Shown here piece by piece: positions 1 to 5,810 of a stretch of DNA of 5,914 nucleotides (positions are counted from its first letter, which is position 1; every line of letters starts with the position of its first letter). Below the pieces are notes generated by a model, which did no database searches, was not told where the DNA came from, and worked only from the letters and a program-made list of their open reading frames with translations. Source of the DNA: Pseudomonadota bacterium (lineage in GTDB: Bacteria > Pseudomonadota > Alphaproteobacteria > Sphingomonadales > Sphingomonadaceae); contig JAEZES010000209.1 of NCBI GenBank assembly GCA_023432995.1, positions 1-5,914 of the forward strand, read 5' to 3'. The translations under genes and the position numbers were made by a program.

Positions 1-549
1 GGTCTGGGCGGTGGCGGCGGCGGGTTCCGCGGCCCGGGCGGGTTCGGCGGCGGCGGCAGCGCCGACGGCCGCGGCCAGTGGTTCTTCAACCTCAACTACA
101 GCTACCAGTTCGAGAACGAGGTGCTGATCGCGCCCGGCGGCCCGCTGCTCGACCTGCTCGACGGGGGCGCGACGGGCGGAGCCCAGTCGCGGCACACGGT
201 GCAGGGCAACATCGGCCTGTTCTACGCCGGCTTCGGCACCCAGATGAACGGCCGCTACCAGAGCGCCGCGCGGATCGACGGCAGCGGGCTGCCCGGCAGC
301 ACCGACCTGTTCTTCAGCGACCTGGCGACGTTCAACCTGCGCGTGTTCGCCGATCTCAACCAGCGGGCCAAGCTGGTCGAGGCCGTGCCGCTGCTGAAGA
401 ACACTCGCGTGACCTTCGCGGTCAACAACGTGTTCGACGCGCGCCAGGTGGTGACCGACAGCAGCGGTGCGGTGCCGCTGCGCTACCAGCCGTACCTGAT
501 CGACCCGACCGGGCGGTTCTTCGAGATCGAGCTGCGCAAGCTGTTCTGA
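1..549 (+). CDS. TonB-dependent outer-membrane receptor, C-terminal part (5' end outside window)
   Basis: The reading frame is open from base 1 and ends at TGA 547-549, giving 182 residues of a longer protein. The visible part starts with a glycine-rich stretch of about 20 residues. It continues with alternating hydrophobic and polar residues typical of beta strands (QWFFNLNYSYQF, NIGLFYAGFGTQMNGRYQ, FNLRVFADLN). The end resembles the last strands of TonB-dependent receptors: a VTFAVNNVFDAR motif, then a final strand FFEIELRKLF with the terminal phenylalanine that the BAM complex recognises in outer-membrane barrels. Such receptors import scarce ligands (iron chelates, vitamins, sugars) using TonB energy. 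The ligand cannot be read because the plug and most of the barrel lie outside the window. It could be another outer-membrane beta-barrel family with the same terminal strand. The gene is convergent with the ATPase gene, with 10 bases between stops. Confidence 0.82.
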   Translation, partial: GLGGGGGGFRGPGGFGGGGSADGRGQWFFNLNYSYQFENEVLIAPGGPLLDLLDGGATGGAQSRHTVQGNIGLFYAGFGTQMNGRYQSAARIDGSGLPGSTDLFFSDLATFNLRVFADLNQRAKLVEAVPLLKNTRVTFAVNNVFDARQVVTDSSGAVPLRYQPYLIDPTGRFFEIELRKLF

Positions 550-559
550 ACGGGCGCCG

Positions 560-1561
560 TCAGGCGGCGGACGCGTTGCGCGTCGGCATCGCCGCGGTGA
601 CCGCCTCGCGATAGCCTTCGGCGACTCCGGCGCGCATCGGCGCGGCTTCCTGCGCCTGCCGCCGCTGCGGGCTCGCCGGCACGGCCGGCCGCGGCAGCTG
701 GAGGCCTTCGACCAGCGCGCGCAGTTCGCCGGTGCTGCCCGAGCGCGACACGCCGATGTCGGGGATCAGCCGCAGGTCGAGCTGCGACAGCCCGAACGGG
801 GTCAGCTCGCGATAGCCGACCCGCTCGGTCAGCGCGTCGATCACGCGGAAGCCGAGGTGGCGGGCCATCGTCGAGAGGTTGTAGTCGACCGCGGCGAGCA
901 GGCGGTGCTCGCAGCGGCGGACGCGGTTCTTGGCGACGACCCAGTCGAAGCCCGACCGGCCTTGCGCCAGCCGCTCGGCGCGCAGTGCGGTGACCATCGC
1001 GGCGAACGGGCCCGGCTCGCGGAAGCGGCGGCTGACCGGATTGATCCGCCCGAGCGCGTCGAGGTCGGTCGGCGAGCAGTTGACCGGGGTGACCACGGTG
1101 TCGGCCAGCGCGATCGCGCGGCGGGCGATCGGCGAATCCTGCCCCGCGAGGTCGATCAGCACGAATTCGCATTCGGCTCCGAGGCGTTCGATTTCCTGCG
1201 TCAGCATCGCCGCGCTCGGCTGGGTCAGCACGACGTGCCGCGGCTGCGGCAGCGCGACGCGGAGCGCGCGCACAGTCCCGTCGCGGGCCTCGAGCAGGCG
1301 GTTGAGAGTCTGCTGGCGGCGGTCGCAGTCGACCACCAGCACGCGCATCCCGGTGTGGGCCAGCGCCAGCGCGCAATGGAAAGCGAGGGTCGACTTGCCG
1401 ACCCCGCCCTTTTCGTTGGCGAAGGCGATCACGTGTCCGCGCGGCTGGCGGCGCCCGGCGAGATCGCGCAGCACCACCGCGGGGTGCTCGTCCCGCTCCG
1501 GACCGCTGCTGCTGCGCGTGTCGTCATTCACGGCGATACCCGCCATATTGTCGAGCGTCAT
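560..1561 (-). CDS. MipZ-like ParA/MinD-family ATPase (division-plane positioning family)
   Basis: This 333-residue P-loop ATPase resembles MipZ, which in Caulobacter binds ParB and nucleoid DNA and inhibits FtsZ so that division occurs at midcell. It shows a deviant Walker A motif NEKGGVGKST (residues 49-58; Lys51 and Lys56). Next comes VVDCDRRQQT, where Asp80 matches the catalytic Asp42 of Caulobacter MipZ, then a Walker B strand FVLIDLAGQDS (Asp137). MipZ-type motifs DWVVAKNRV and ERVGYRELTPFGL (about 246-258) follow. Known MipZ proteins have about 270 residues; this one adds about 40 residues at each end, low in complexity at the C-terminus. Typical MipZ has TPG after Walker B and a P-M-N-D-S segment; here these read LAG and PVNCS, so it may be a divergent paralogue rather than the main MipZ. 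The start at 1561 is supported by GGGGGAG eight bases upstream. Another ATG at 1546 lacks such a site, and the frame stays open upstream without a good site. Confidence 0.88.
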   Translation of the reverse strand: MTLDNMAGIAVNDDTRSSSGPERDEHPAVVLRDLAGRRQPRGHVIAFANEKGGVGKSTLAFHCALALAHTGMRVLVVDCDRRQQTLNRLLEARDGTVRALRVALPQPRHVVLTQPSAAMLTQEIERLGAECEFVLIDLAGQDSPIARRAIALADTVVTPVNCSPTDLDALGRINPVSRRFREPGPFAAMVTALRAERLAQGRSGFDWVVAKNRVRRCEHRLLAAVDYNLSTMARHLGFRVIDALTERVGYRELTPFGLSQLDLRLIPDIGVSRSGSTGELRALVEGLQLPRPAVPASPQRRQAQEAAPMRAGVAEGYREAVTAAMPTRNASAA

Positions 1562-1569
1562 TCGGCCCA

Positions 1570-1576
1570 CTCCCCC
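1570..1576 (-). promoter_or_regulatory. Ribosome binding site of the MipZ-like gene
   Basis: On the minus strand GGGGGAG lies eight bases before the ATG at 1561. It is the only good Shine-Dalgarno match near any candidate start of this gene, and it decides the start. Confidence 0.65.
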
Positions 1577-1584
1577 GGACGGTC

Positions 1585-1589
1585 GAATC
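1585..1589. promoter_or_regulatory. GANTC (CcrM methylation) site upstream of the MipZ-like gene
   Basis: GAATC lies 23 bases upstream of the ATPase start codon. GANTC is the recognition site of the cell-cycle methyltransferase CcrM in Alphaproteobacteria, and in Caulobacter CcrM methylation activates mipZ and ftsZ transcription. I counted about nine GANTC sites in the whole window, fewer than a random sequence would give. A regulatory role here is an inference. Confidence 0.35.
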
Positions 1590-1604
1590 AGGCGCCAACC
1601 TGCC

Positions 1605-1613
1605 TGTGGATAA
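1605..1613 (-). promoter_or_regulatory. Perfect DnaA box
   Basis: The plus strand reads TGTGGATAA, so the minus strand carries TTATCCACA, the exact consensus 9-base DnaA box. It lies 43 bases upstream of the ATPase start codon. DnaA starts replication and also acts as a transcription factor. I saw no further perfect boxes nearby, so this is not an origin. The sequence match is certain; its function is not. Confidence 0.55.
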
Positions 1614-1617
1614 CTTA

Positions 1618-1642
1618 CGGGATAAACCCGATCATTCAATGA
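1618..1642. repeat. Two adjacent short palindromes
   Basis: CGGG-ATAAA-CCCG (1618-1630) is followed after one base by TCATT-C-AATGA (1632-1642). Both are perfect short inverted repeats in the AT-richer part of the intergenic region. They could be an operator for a dimeric regulator of either divergent gene, but arms of 4-5 bases can also arise by chance. Confidence 0.3.
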
Positions 1643-1768
1643 CGAACGCGCCGGGGTCTTTGCGCCGCGGCTAATCGGGCCGAGCTTTTCGGGCCGTTTC
1701 AGCGAGGTGCCGGGCCCAATTCGCGGTTCTACGTAGATGGTGCCGGCCCGTGCAGCGCCGTCCGGGCG

Positions 1769-3778
1769 ATGGGCTCGCGGCGGGATGACGAACCGCCGAT
1801 GTTTGCCTATCTCGCCGGCATGGCCCGCACCCCCGCAGGAACCCCGCCGCACCCCAAGGGCGCCGAGCGCTTCCACGAGGAGCGCGCGACCTACGCGCTG
1901 CGCGGATCGGCCCAGCCCGACCTCGAGGCGGGGCTGGCGGCGATCCGCGAGGTCGTGCGCACGCTCAAGCCCAAGCCCGGGGTCTACCGCATGCTCGATG
2001 CGCGCGGCGACGTGCTCTACGTCGGCAAGGCGCGCTCGCTGAAGAACCGGGTGGCGAACTATTGCCAGGTGGCGGCGCTGCCGGGCCGGCTGCAGCGGAT
2101 GGTCAGCCAGACGCGCGCAATGGAGATCGTCACCACCAATTCCGAGGCCGAGGCGCTGCTGCTCGAGGCGCAGCTGATCAAGCGCTTCCGCCCGCCGTAC
2201 AACGTGCTGCTGCGCGACGACAAATCATTCCCGTTCATCCTGCTGCGCGCCGGGCACGAGTTCCCGCGGATCATGAAGCATCGCGGGGCGCGCAAGTTCA
2301 AAGGCGACTACTACGGGCCGTTCGCCAGCGCCGGCTCGGTCAACACCACGATCAACGCGCTGCAGAAGCTGTTCCTGTTGCGGAGCTGCACCGACAGCTT
2401 CTTCGCCCGGCGCGAGCGGCCGTGCCTGCTGTACCAGATCAAGCGCTGCTCGGCGCCATGCGTCGGCCGGATCGACGCCGCCGGCTACGCCTCGCTGGTG
2501 CGCGAAGCCAAGGACTTCCTCGGCGGCAAGTCGGGCGCGGTGCAGAAGAAGATCGAGGCGCAGATGGCCGCGGCCGCCGAAGCGCTCGACTTCGAGAGCG
2601 CGGCGGTGCTGCGCGACCGGTTGCGCGCGGCAACGTTCATCCAGGGCACGCAGGCGATCAACGCCGAGGGCGTCGGCAACGCCGACGTGTTCGCGCTGGC
2701 GGCCAAGGGCGGGCAGGTCGGCATCCAGGCGTTCTTCGTCCGCGGGGGGCAGAACTGGGGACACCGGGCGATATTCCCGAGCCACACGCAGGGCGTCAGC
2801 GAGGACGAGGTGCTCGCGCGGGTGCTCGCGCAGTTCTACGAGGAAGTGCCGCCGCCGCGGACGATCCTGGTCGACCGGCCACTACCGGAGCGCGAGCTGC
2901 TCGAGCAGGCGCTGTGCGAGCTCGCCGGGCACAAGGTCGAGATCAGCGTGCCGCAGCGCGGCGACCGGCGGCGGCTGATGGAGCAGGCCGCGCGCAACGC
3001 CGCCGAGGCGCTCGACCGGCGGCTGGCCGAGAGCGGCACCCAGGCCAGGATCCTGCGCGAGCTGACCGAGTTCCTCGAGCTGCCCGAGGAGCCCAAGCGG
3101 ATCGAGGTCTACGACAACAGCCACATCCAGGGGGCCAAGGCGGTCGGGGCGATGATCGTCGCCGGGCCCGAAGGGTTCCTCAAGAACCAGTACCGCAAGT
3201 TCAACATCCGGCACGCGCAGACCGACGACGACTTCGGGATGATGCGCGAGGTGATGGCGCGGCGGTTCCACCGCGCGCTCGAGGAGGACCCGGACCGCGA
3301 CACGCAAGGCACAGAAGGCGCGCTGTGGCCCGACCTGGTGCTGATCGACGGCGGCAAGGGGCAGATGTCGAGCGTCAAGGACGCGCTCGAGGAACTCGGC
3401 ATCGAGGACGTGCCGGTGATCGCCATCGCCAAGGGGCCGCACCACGGGCGCGAGGGGCGCGAGGTGTTCCATTTTCCCGACGGGCGCGAGAAGACGCTGC
3501 CGGTCAACTCGCCGGTGCTGTTCTACCTGCAGCGGCTGCGCGACGAGGTGCACCGGTTCGTGATCGGCGCGCATCGGCAGAAGCGCAGCCGGGCGATCAC
3601 GGCCTCGCCGCTCGACGAGATCCCCGGCATCGGCCCGGCGCGGAAGCGCGCGCTGCTGCTGCACTTCGGCACGGCGGGCAAAGTGCGCGCGGCGGCGCTC
3701 GATGACCTGAAGCGCGCGCCCGGCGTCAGCGAGGCGGTCGCGCAGGCCGTCTACGACTTCTACCATCCGCGCGGATGA
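1769..3778 (+). CDS. uvrC: Excinuclease ABC subunit C (UvrC)
   Basis: UvrC is the nuclease of nucleotide excision repair: recruited by UvrB at a lesion, it cuts the damaged strand on both sides. From this start it has 669 residues. The N-terminal GIY-YIG nuclease, which makes the 3' cut, has PGVYRM (70-75), YVGKA (84-88), Arg94 and Glu133. Four cysteines (207, 219, 227, 231) match the iron-sulfur cluster cysteines of E. coli UvrC. A UVR motif for UvrB binding lies at about 258-290. The RNase H-like nuclease, which makes the 5' cut, keeps Asp449, Asp488, Asp527 and His595, matching E. coli D399, D438, D466 and H538. Tandem helix-hairpin-helix motifs (about 615-665) bind DNA. The N-terminus is about 50 residues longer than in E. 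coli. The start is uncertain: ATGs at 1769, 1799 and 1820 all lack a good ribosome binding site, and 1820 gives MARTPAG, similar to sphingomonad relatives as I recall them. No SOS box is visible upstream. Confidence 0.96.
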   Translation: MGSRRDDEPPMFAYLAGMARTPAGTPPHPKGAERFHEERATYALRGSAQPDLEAGLAAIREVVRTLKPKPGVYRMLDARGDVLYVGKARSLKNRVANYCQVAALPGRLQRMVSQTRAMEIVTTNSEAEALLLEAQLIKRFRPPYNVLLRDDKSFPFILLRAGHEFPRIMKHRGARKFKGDYYGPFASAGSVNTTINALQKLFLLRSCTDSFFARRERPCLLYQIKRCSAPCVGRIDAAGYASLVREAKDFLGGKSGAVQKKIEAQMAAAAEALDFESAAVLRDRLRAATFIQGTQAINAEGVGNADVFALAAKGGQVGIQAFFVRGGQNWGHRAIFPSHTQGVSEDEVLARVLAQFYEEVPPPRTILVDRPLPERELLEQALCELAGHKVEISVPQRGDRRRLMEQAARNAAEALDRRLAESGTQARILRELTEFLELPEEPKRIEVYDNSHIQGAKAVGAMIVAGPEGFLKNQYRKFNIRHAQTDDDFGMMREVMARRFHRALEEDPDRDTQGTEGALWPDLVLIDGGKGQMSSVKDALEELGIEDVPVIAIAKGPHHGREGREVFHFPDGREKTLPVNSPVLFYLQRLRDEVHRFVIGAHRQKRSRAITASPLDEIPGIGPARKRALLLHFGTAGKVRAAALDDLKRAPGVSEAVAQAVYDFYHPRG

Positions 3779-3782
3779 GCAA

Positions 3783-4211
3783 ATGACCACCGAGTTCTCG
3801 CTCGCTGAAACGCGCCAGGCGATCGCCGCGACCTGGCCGGTCATGCGCCAATTGCGCCCGCACTTCGGCCCGGAAGACTACGTCGCGCTGGTCGAGCGGC
3901 TGCGGGCCGAGCACGGCTTCCGGCTCGCGCAGATGCGCGTCGACGGCGAGATCGTCGCCGTGGCCGGGCTGCGGTTCGGCGAATGGCTGCCGCGGGGCCG
4001 CTACCTCGAGATCGAGGATTTCGTGACCCGCGACGAGAGCCGCTCGCAAGGTCACGGGAGCGCCTTCTTCGACTGGATCGCGGCCTACGGACGTGAGGCG
4101 GGTTGCCGGCACTTGCGGCTGGTCTCGGCCATACACCGGGAAGCGGCGCACCGGTTCTACCGGCGCAAGGGCATGGCGCTCGAGGCTTACTACTTCTCGC
4201 TCGACCTGTGA
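3783..4211 (+). CDS. GNAT-family N-acetyltransferase
   Basis: This 142-residue protein has the size and layout of a single-domain GNAT acetyltransferase, which moves an acetyl group from acetyl-CoA to an amine. The middle strand YLEIEDFVTRDESR leads into R87-S-Q-G90-H-G92, matching the R/Q-x-x-G-x-G/A pyrophosphate-binding loop of motif A and followed by a helix (SAFFDWIAAYGREAG). The later part, HLRLVSAIHREAAHRFYRRKGM, is the usual strand plus the A-H-R-F-Y-x-x-x-G-M element of motif B. The substrate cannot be inferred; it may be a small molecule or a protein amine. The start codon lies four bases after the uvrC stop (TGAGCAAATG) and has only a weak purine stretch before it, so translation is probably coupled to uvrC. 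Whether it has a role in repair is unknown. Confidence 0.88.
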   Translation: MTTEFSLAETRQAIAATWPVMRQLRPHFGPEDYVALVERLRAEHGFRLAQMRVDGEIVAVAGLRFGEWLPRGRYLEIEDFVTRDESRSQGHGSAFFDWIAAYGREAGCRHLRLVSAIHREAAHRFYRRKGMALEAYYFSLDL

Positions 4212-4306
4212 CCTGTCCGGCGAGGGATTTTTGGCAGGCCGCTCCCTATGCAAGGGCGCGGCGGAGGAGTAGATTTGGCAGACGGGTCGCGGGGTCTGCT
4301 GGACGT

Positions 4307-4312
4307 AGGGGG
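4307..4312 (+). promoter_or_regulatory. Ribosome binding site of the small secreted protein
   Basis: AGGGGG lies four bases before ATG 4317. It selects this start over the in-frame ATG at 4248, which has no such site and would bury the signal peptide behind 23 residues. Confidence 0.65.
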
Positions 4313-4316
4313 TACC

Positions 4317-4673
4317 ATGAACAAGTTGCTTGCATTGGCGGTGGCTGCGGCCGTCGCCTCGGTCCCCAGCGCGGCCGGCGCTGCCACGGACGGCAAGAAT
4401 CGCGTGGTGGTGGTCGAGAACTTCAGCAGCCAGTCGCTCAACTATCTCTACGCTTCGCCGATCACCTCGAAGACCTGGGAGGAAGACCTGCTCGGAGACC
4501 GGGTGCTGCCGCGCGGCGAGCGCATCGAGGCCGATATCGATAACGGCACCAACGAGTGCCAGTACGACTTGCGGGCCGTGATGGCAGACGGCCGCGAAGT
4601 GATCCGGCGCAACGTCAACGTCTGCGCGGTCAGCAAGTGGACGATCGGCGACTCCGGCGACTCGCTCGGCTGA
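4317..4673 (+). CDS. Small secreted (periplasmic) protein of unknown function with two cysteines
   Basis: The 118-residue product begins with a clear Sec signal peptide: MNK, a hydrophobic run of Ala, Leu and Val (residues 4-16), then PSAAGA with likely cleavage after Ala22. The mature protein has about 96 residues. It opens with a strand VVVVENFSSQSLNYLYASP, then W54-E-E-D-L-L-G and VLPRGE. Cys81 (in NECQYDLRAV) and Cys103 (in NVNVCAVS) could form one disulfide, and a DGRE turn lies between. The pattern LYxSP, WEEDLLG, VLxxG, C-x-x-DLxxV-x-x-DG, C-x-x-S fits a widespread group of small alphaproteobacterial secreted proteins as I remember it; the function of that group is unknown to me. There is no lipobox, so it is probably soluble in the periplasm or exported. 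The gene lies 105 bases after the acetyltransferase and has its own ribosome binding site; I found no clear promoter. Confidence 0.82.
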   Translation: MNKLLALAVAAAVASVPSAAGAATDGKNRVVVVENFSSQSLNYLYASPITSKTWEEDLLGDRVLPRGERIEADIDNGTNECQYDLRAVMADGREVIRRNVNVCAVSKWTIGDSGDSLG

Positions 4674-4687
4674 GCCCGCGCCGATGC

Positions 4688-4716
4688 CAAGGCGTGGGGC
4701 CCGGCCTCACGCCTTG
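4688..4716. terminator. Hairpin between convergent genes, possible bidirectional terminator
   Basis: CAAGGCGTG (4688-4696) and CACGCCTTG (4708-4716) form a perfect 9-base-pair stem with an 11-base loop. It lies 15 bases after the secreted-protein stop. Its right arm includes the last codons and stop of tesB on the other strand. Neither side has a run of T, so classical intrinsic termination is not certain; it may instead stabilise the 3' ends of both transcripts. Confidence 0.5.
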
Positions 4717-5612
4717 CGCGGAACCTCGCGCAGCATACCTTCCTGCGCGACGCTCGCCACCAGGCGGCCGTCGCGGGTGAAGATCTGGCCGCGCCCGAAG
4801 CCGCGGGCGAGGCCCGACCATGGGCTGTCGGTCACGTAAAGCAGCCAGTCGTCGGCGCGGAACGGGCCGTGGAACCACAGCGCGTGGTCGAGGCTGGCCG
4901 CCTTGACCTGTCCCAGGTGGAAGCTGAGCCCGTGCGGCTGGATCGCCGTCGACAGCAGCTGGAAGTCGCTGGCGTAGGCGAGCACAGCGCGGTGGATCGG
5001 CGGATGGTCGGGCAGCGCCGCGACCGTGCGGAACCAGCAGTGCGCCACCGGCTCGCGCTTGCCCGGCGACTGCCAGTTGCGCGGTTCGACCGAGCGGATG
5101 TCGATCGGGCGGGGCCGCAGCATCAGGTTCTTGAGCAGGCCGTCGGGCAGGTCCTGGGCATAGCGCCGGCGCACGGCGGCATCGGGTTCGATGTCCTCCG
5201 GCGGCGGCACGTCGGGCATCCGGGCGTACTGGTGCGACGGGCCCGACTGCGGCTTCTGGTACGAAGCAATCAGGTTGAGGATCGGCTGGCCGCGCTGGCT
5301 CGCGACCACGCGGCGGTTCGAGAAGCTGCGCCCGTCGAGGTCGCGCTTGACGCGATACTCGATCGGCATCTCATCCGTGCCGCTGCGCAGGAAGTAGGCA
5401 TGCAGCGAGTGGGCATGGCGATCCTCGTCGATCGTGCGCCGCGCCGCGACGAGCGCCTGGGCGATCGCCTGGCCGCCGAACACCCGGCCGGTGCCCTCCT
5501 TCTGCTGCCGCCCGATGAAGCGGTCGCCGCCGCGCGGTTCGAGATCGAGCAGCAGCACGAGCTCGGCCACGAGCTGCTCGGGAGTCGGCAGGGGGGCTGC
5601 GGCGGATGCCAT
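4707..5612 (-). CDS. tesB: Acyl-CoA thioesterase II (TesB)
   Basis: TesB hydrolyses acyl-CoA to free fatty acid and CoA in the cytoplasm. The 301-residue protein (E. coli TesB has 286) has two hotdog domains. The N-terminal one shows GRVFGGQAIAQALVAA (43-57 region) and SLHAYFLRSG (69-78). The C-terminal one shows YASDFQLLSTAIQPHG, LDHALWFHGPF and DWLLYV. The catalytic residues of E. coli TesB, Asp204, Thr228 and Gln278, correspond to Asp216, Ser240 and Gln290, the Thr being replaced by Ser. The ending VASVAQEGMLR is typical. The ATG at 5612 gives the usual N-terminus (PTPEQLVAELVLLLDLEP); AAGG about eight bases upstream may serve as ribosome binding site. ATGs at 5636 and 5756 would add residues unlike the family. 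In E. coli tesB lies beside glnK-amtB, so the unseen neighbour to the right may be worth looking at for that link. Confidence 0.95.
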   Translation of the reverse strand: MASAAAPLPTPEQLVAELVLLLDLEPRGGDRFIGRQQKEGTGRVFGGQAIAQALVAARRTIDEDRHAHSLHAYFLRSGTDEMPIEYRVKRDLDGRSFSNRRVVASQRGQPILNLIASYQKPQSGPSHQYARMPDVPPPEDIEPDAAVRRRYAQDLPDGLLKNLMLRPRPIDIRSVEPRNWQSPGKREPVAHCWFRTVAALPDHPPIHRAVLAYASDFQLLSTAIQPHGLSFHLGQVKAASLDHALWFHGPFRADDWLLYVTDSPWSGLARGFGRGQIFTRDGRLVASVAQEGMLREVPRKA

Positions 5613-5632
5613 CGAATCCGCCTTGCGCGGCG

Positions 5633-5697
5633 GCATGGCGCCAGTCAATCGGTCCGCTGGCGCCGCAGCAGCTCGCGCCATGCAATTGACTGGGCGC
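5633..5697. repeat. Interlocking inverted repeats in the tesB upstream region
   Basis: Three perfect inverted pairs share the same bases: GCATGGCGC (5633-5641) with GCGCCATGC (5675-5683); CAGTCAAT (5642-5649) with ATTGACTG (5685-5692); and GGCGCCAG (5637-5644) with CTGGCGCC (5657-5664). Because the pairs overlap or cross rather than nest, an RNA copied from here could take alternative folds. As DNA, they could be paired binding sites. They lie 21-85 bases upstream of the tesB start. Function unknown. Confidence 0.5.
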
Positions 5698-5810
5698 TGT
5701 TGCACGCCCGCCACCGCCTCGACGGTTACGGATTGAAGCTGCAGCCGCGGGACCACCGGTCGACCGCGCGGGGAGCGCGGGAAATTGCCCGGCTGGCCGA
5801 GTGATCTAAA

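Larger units (their letters stand above)
1562..1768. promoter_or_regulatory. Divergent intergenic region between the MipZ-like gene and uvrC
   Basis: About 207 bases separate the two divergent starts and should hold both promoters. The part nearest the ATPase gene (about 1600-1645) is clearly richer in A/T than its surroundings and holds the DnaA box and the palindromes listed separately. On the minus strand, TTGAAT (1639-1634) and AGTTAT (1615-1610) are 18 bases apart and might be -35 and -10 elements, but the match is weak. If they are real, the DnaA box would overlap the -10 element. I could not find a convincing sigma-70 promoter for uvrC. No LexA-type box (GTTC-N7-GTTC) is visible. Confidence 0.5.

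Noticed and set aside
551..570. Small hairpin between the receptor and ATPase stops
   Set aside because: The stem is only four base pairs with no T run, too weak to call a terminator in such GC-rich sequence.
1605..1613. Replication origin around the DnaA box
   Set aside because: Only one perfect box was seen, without a cluster, and no AT-rich unwinding region or origin-linked genes are present.
857..1642. Open frame of 261 codons opposite the MipZ-like gene
   Set aside because: It is antisense to conserved ATPase motifs, and its composition is that of a shadow frame.
1644..1740. Possible LexA (SOS) box before uvrC
   Set aside because: Isolated GAAC and GTTC words occur, but none has a partner at the seven-base spacing used in Alphaproteobacteria.
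1562..1876. Upstream extension of the MipZ-like gene to an ATG at 1876
   Set aside because: It would overlap the uvrC start, adds residues unlike the family, and lacks a ribosome binding site, whereas the start at 1561 has a good one.
2062..3705. Long open frame of 547 codons on the plus strand inside uvrC
   Set aside because: It is a shifted-frame shadow of uvrC: rich in Arg, Ala and Gly, with no domain, while the main frame has all UvrC catalytic residues.
2882..3844. Open frame of 320 codons opposite uvrC
   Set aside because: It is antisense to conserved uvrC sequence and has no recognisable domain.
4869..5804. Open frame of 311 codons opposite tesB
   Set aside because: Composition is typical of an antisense shadow in GC-rich DNA, and tesB on the other strand has clear family motifs.
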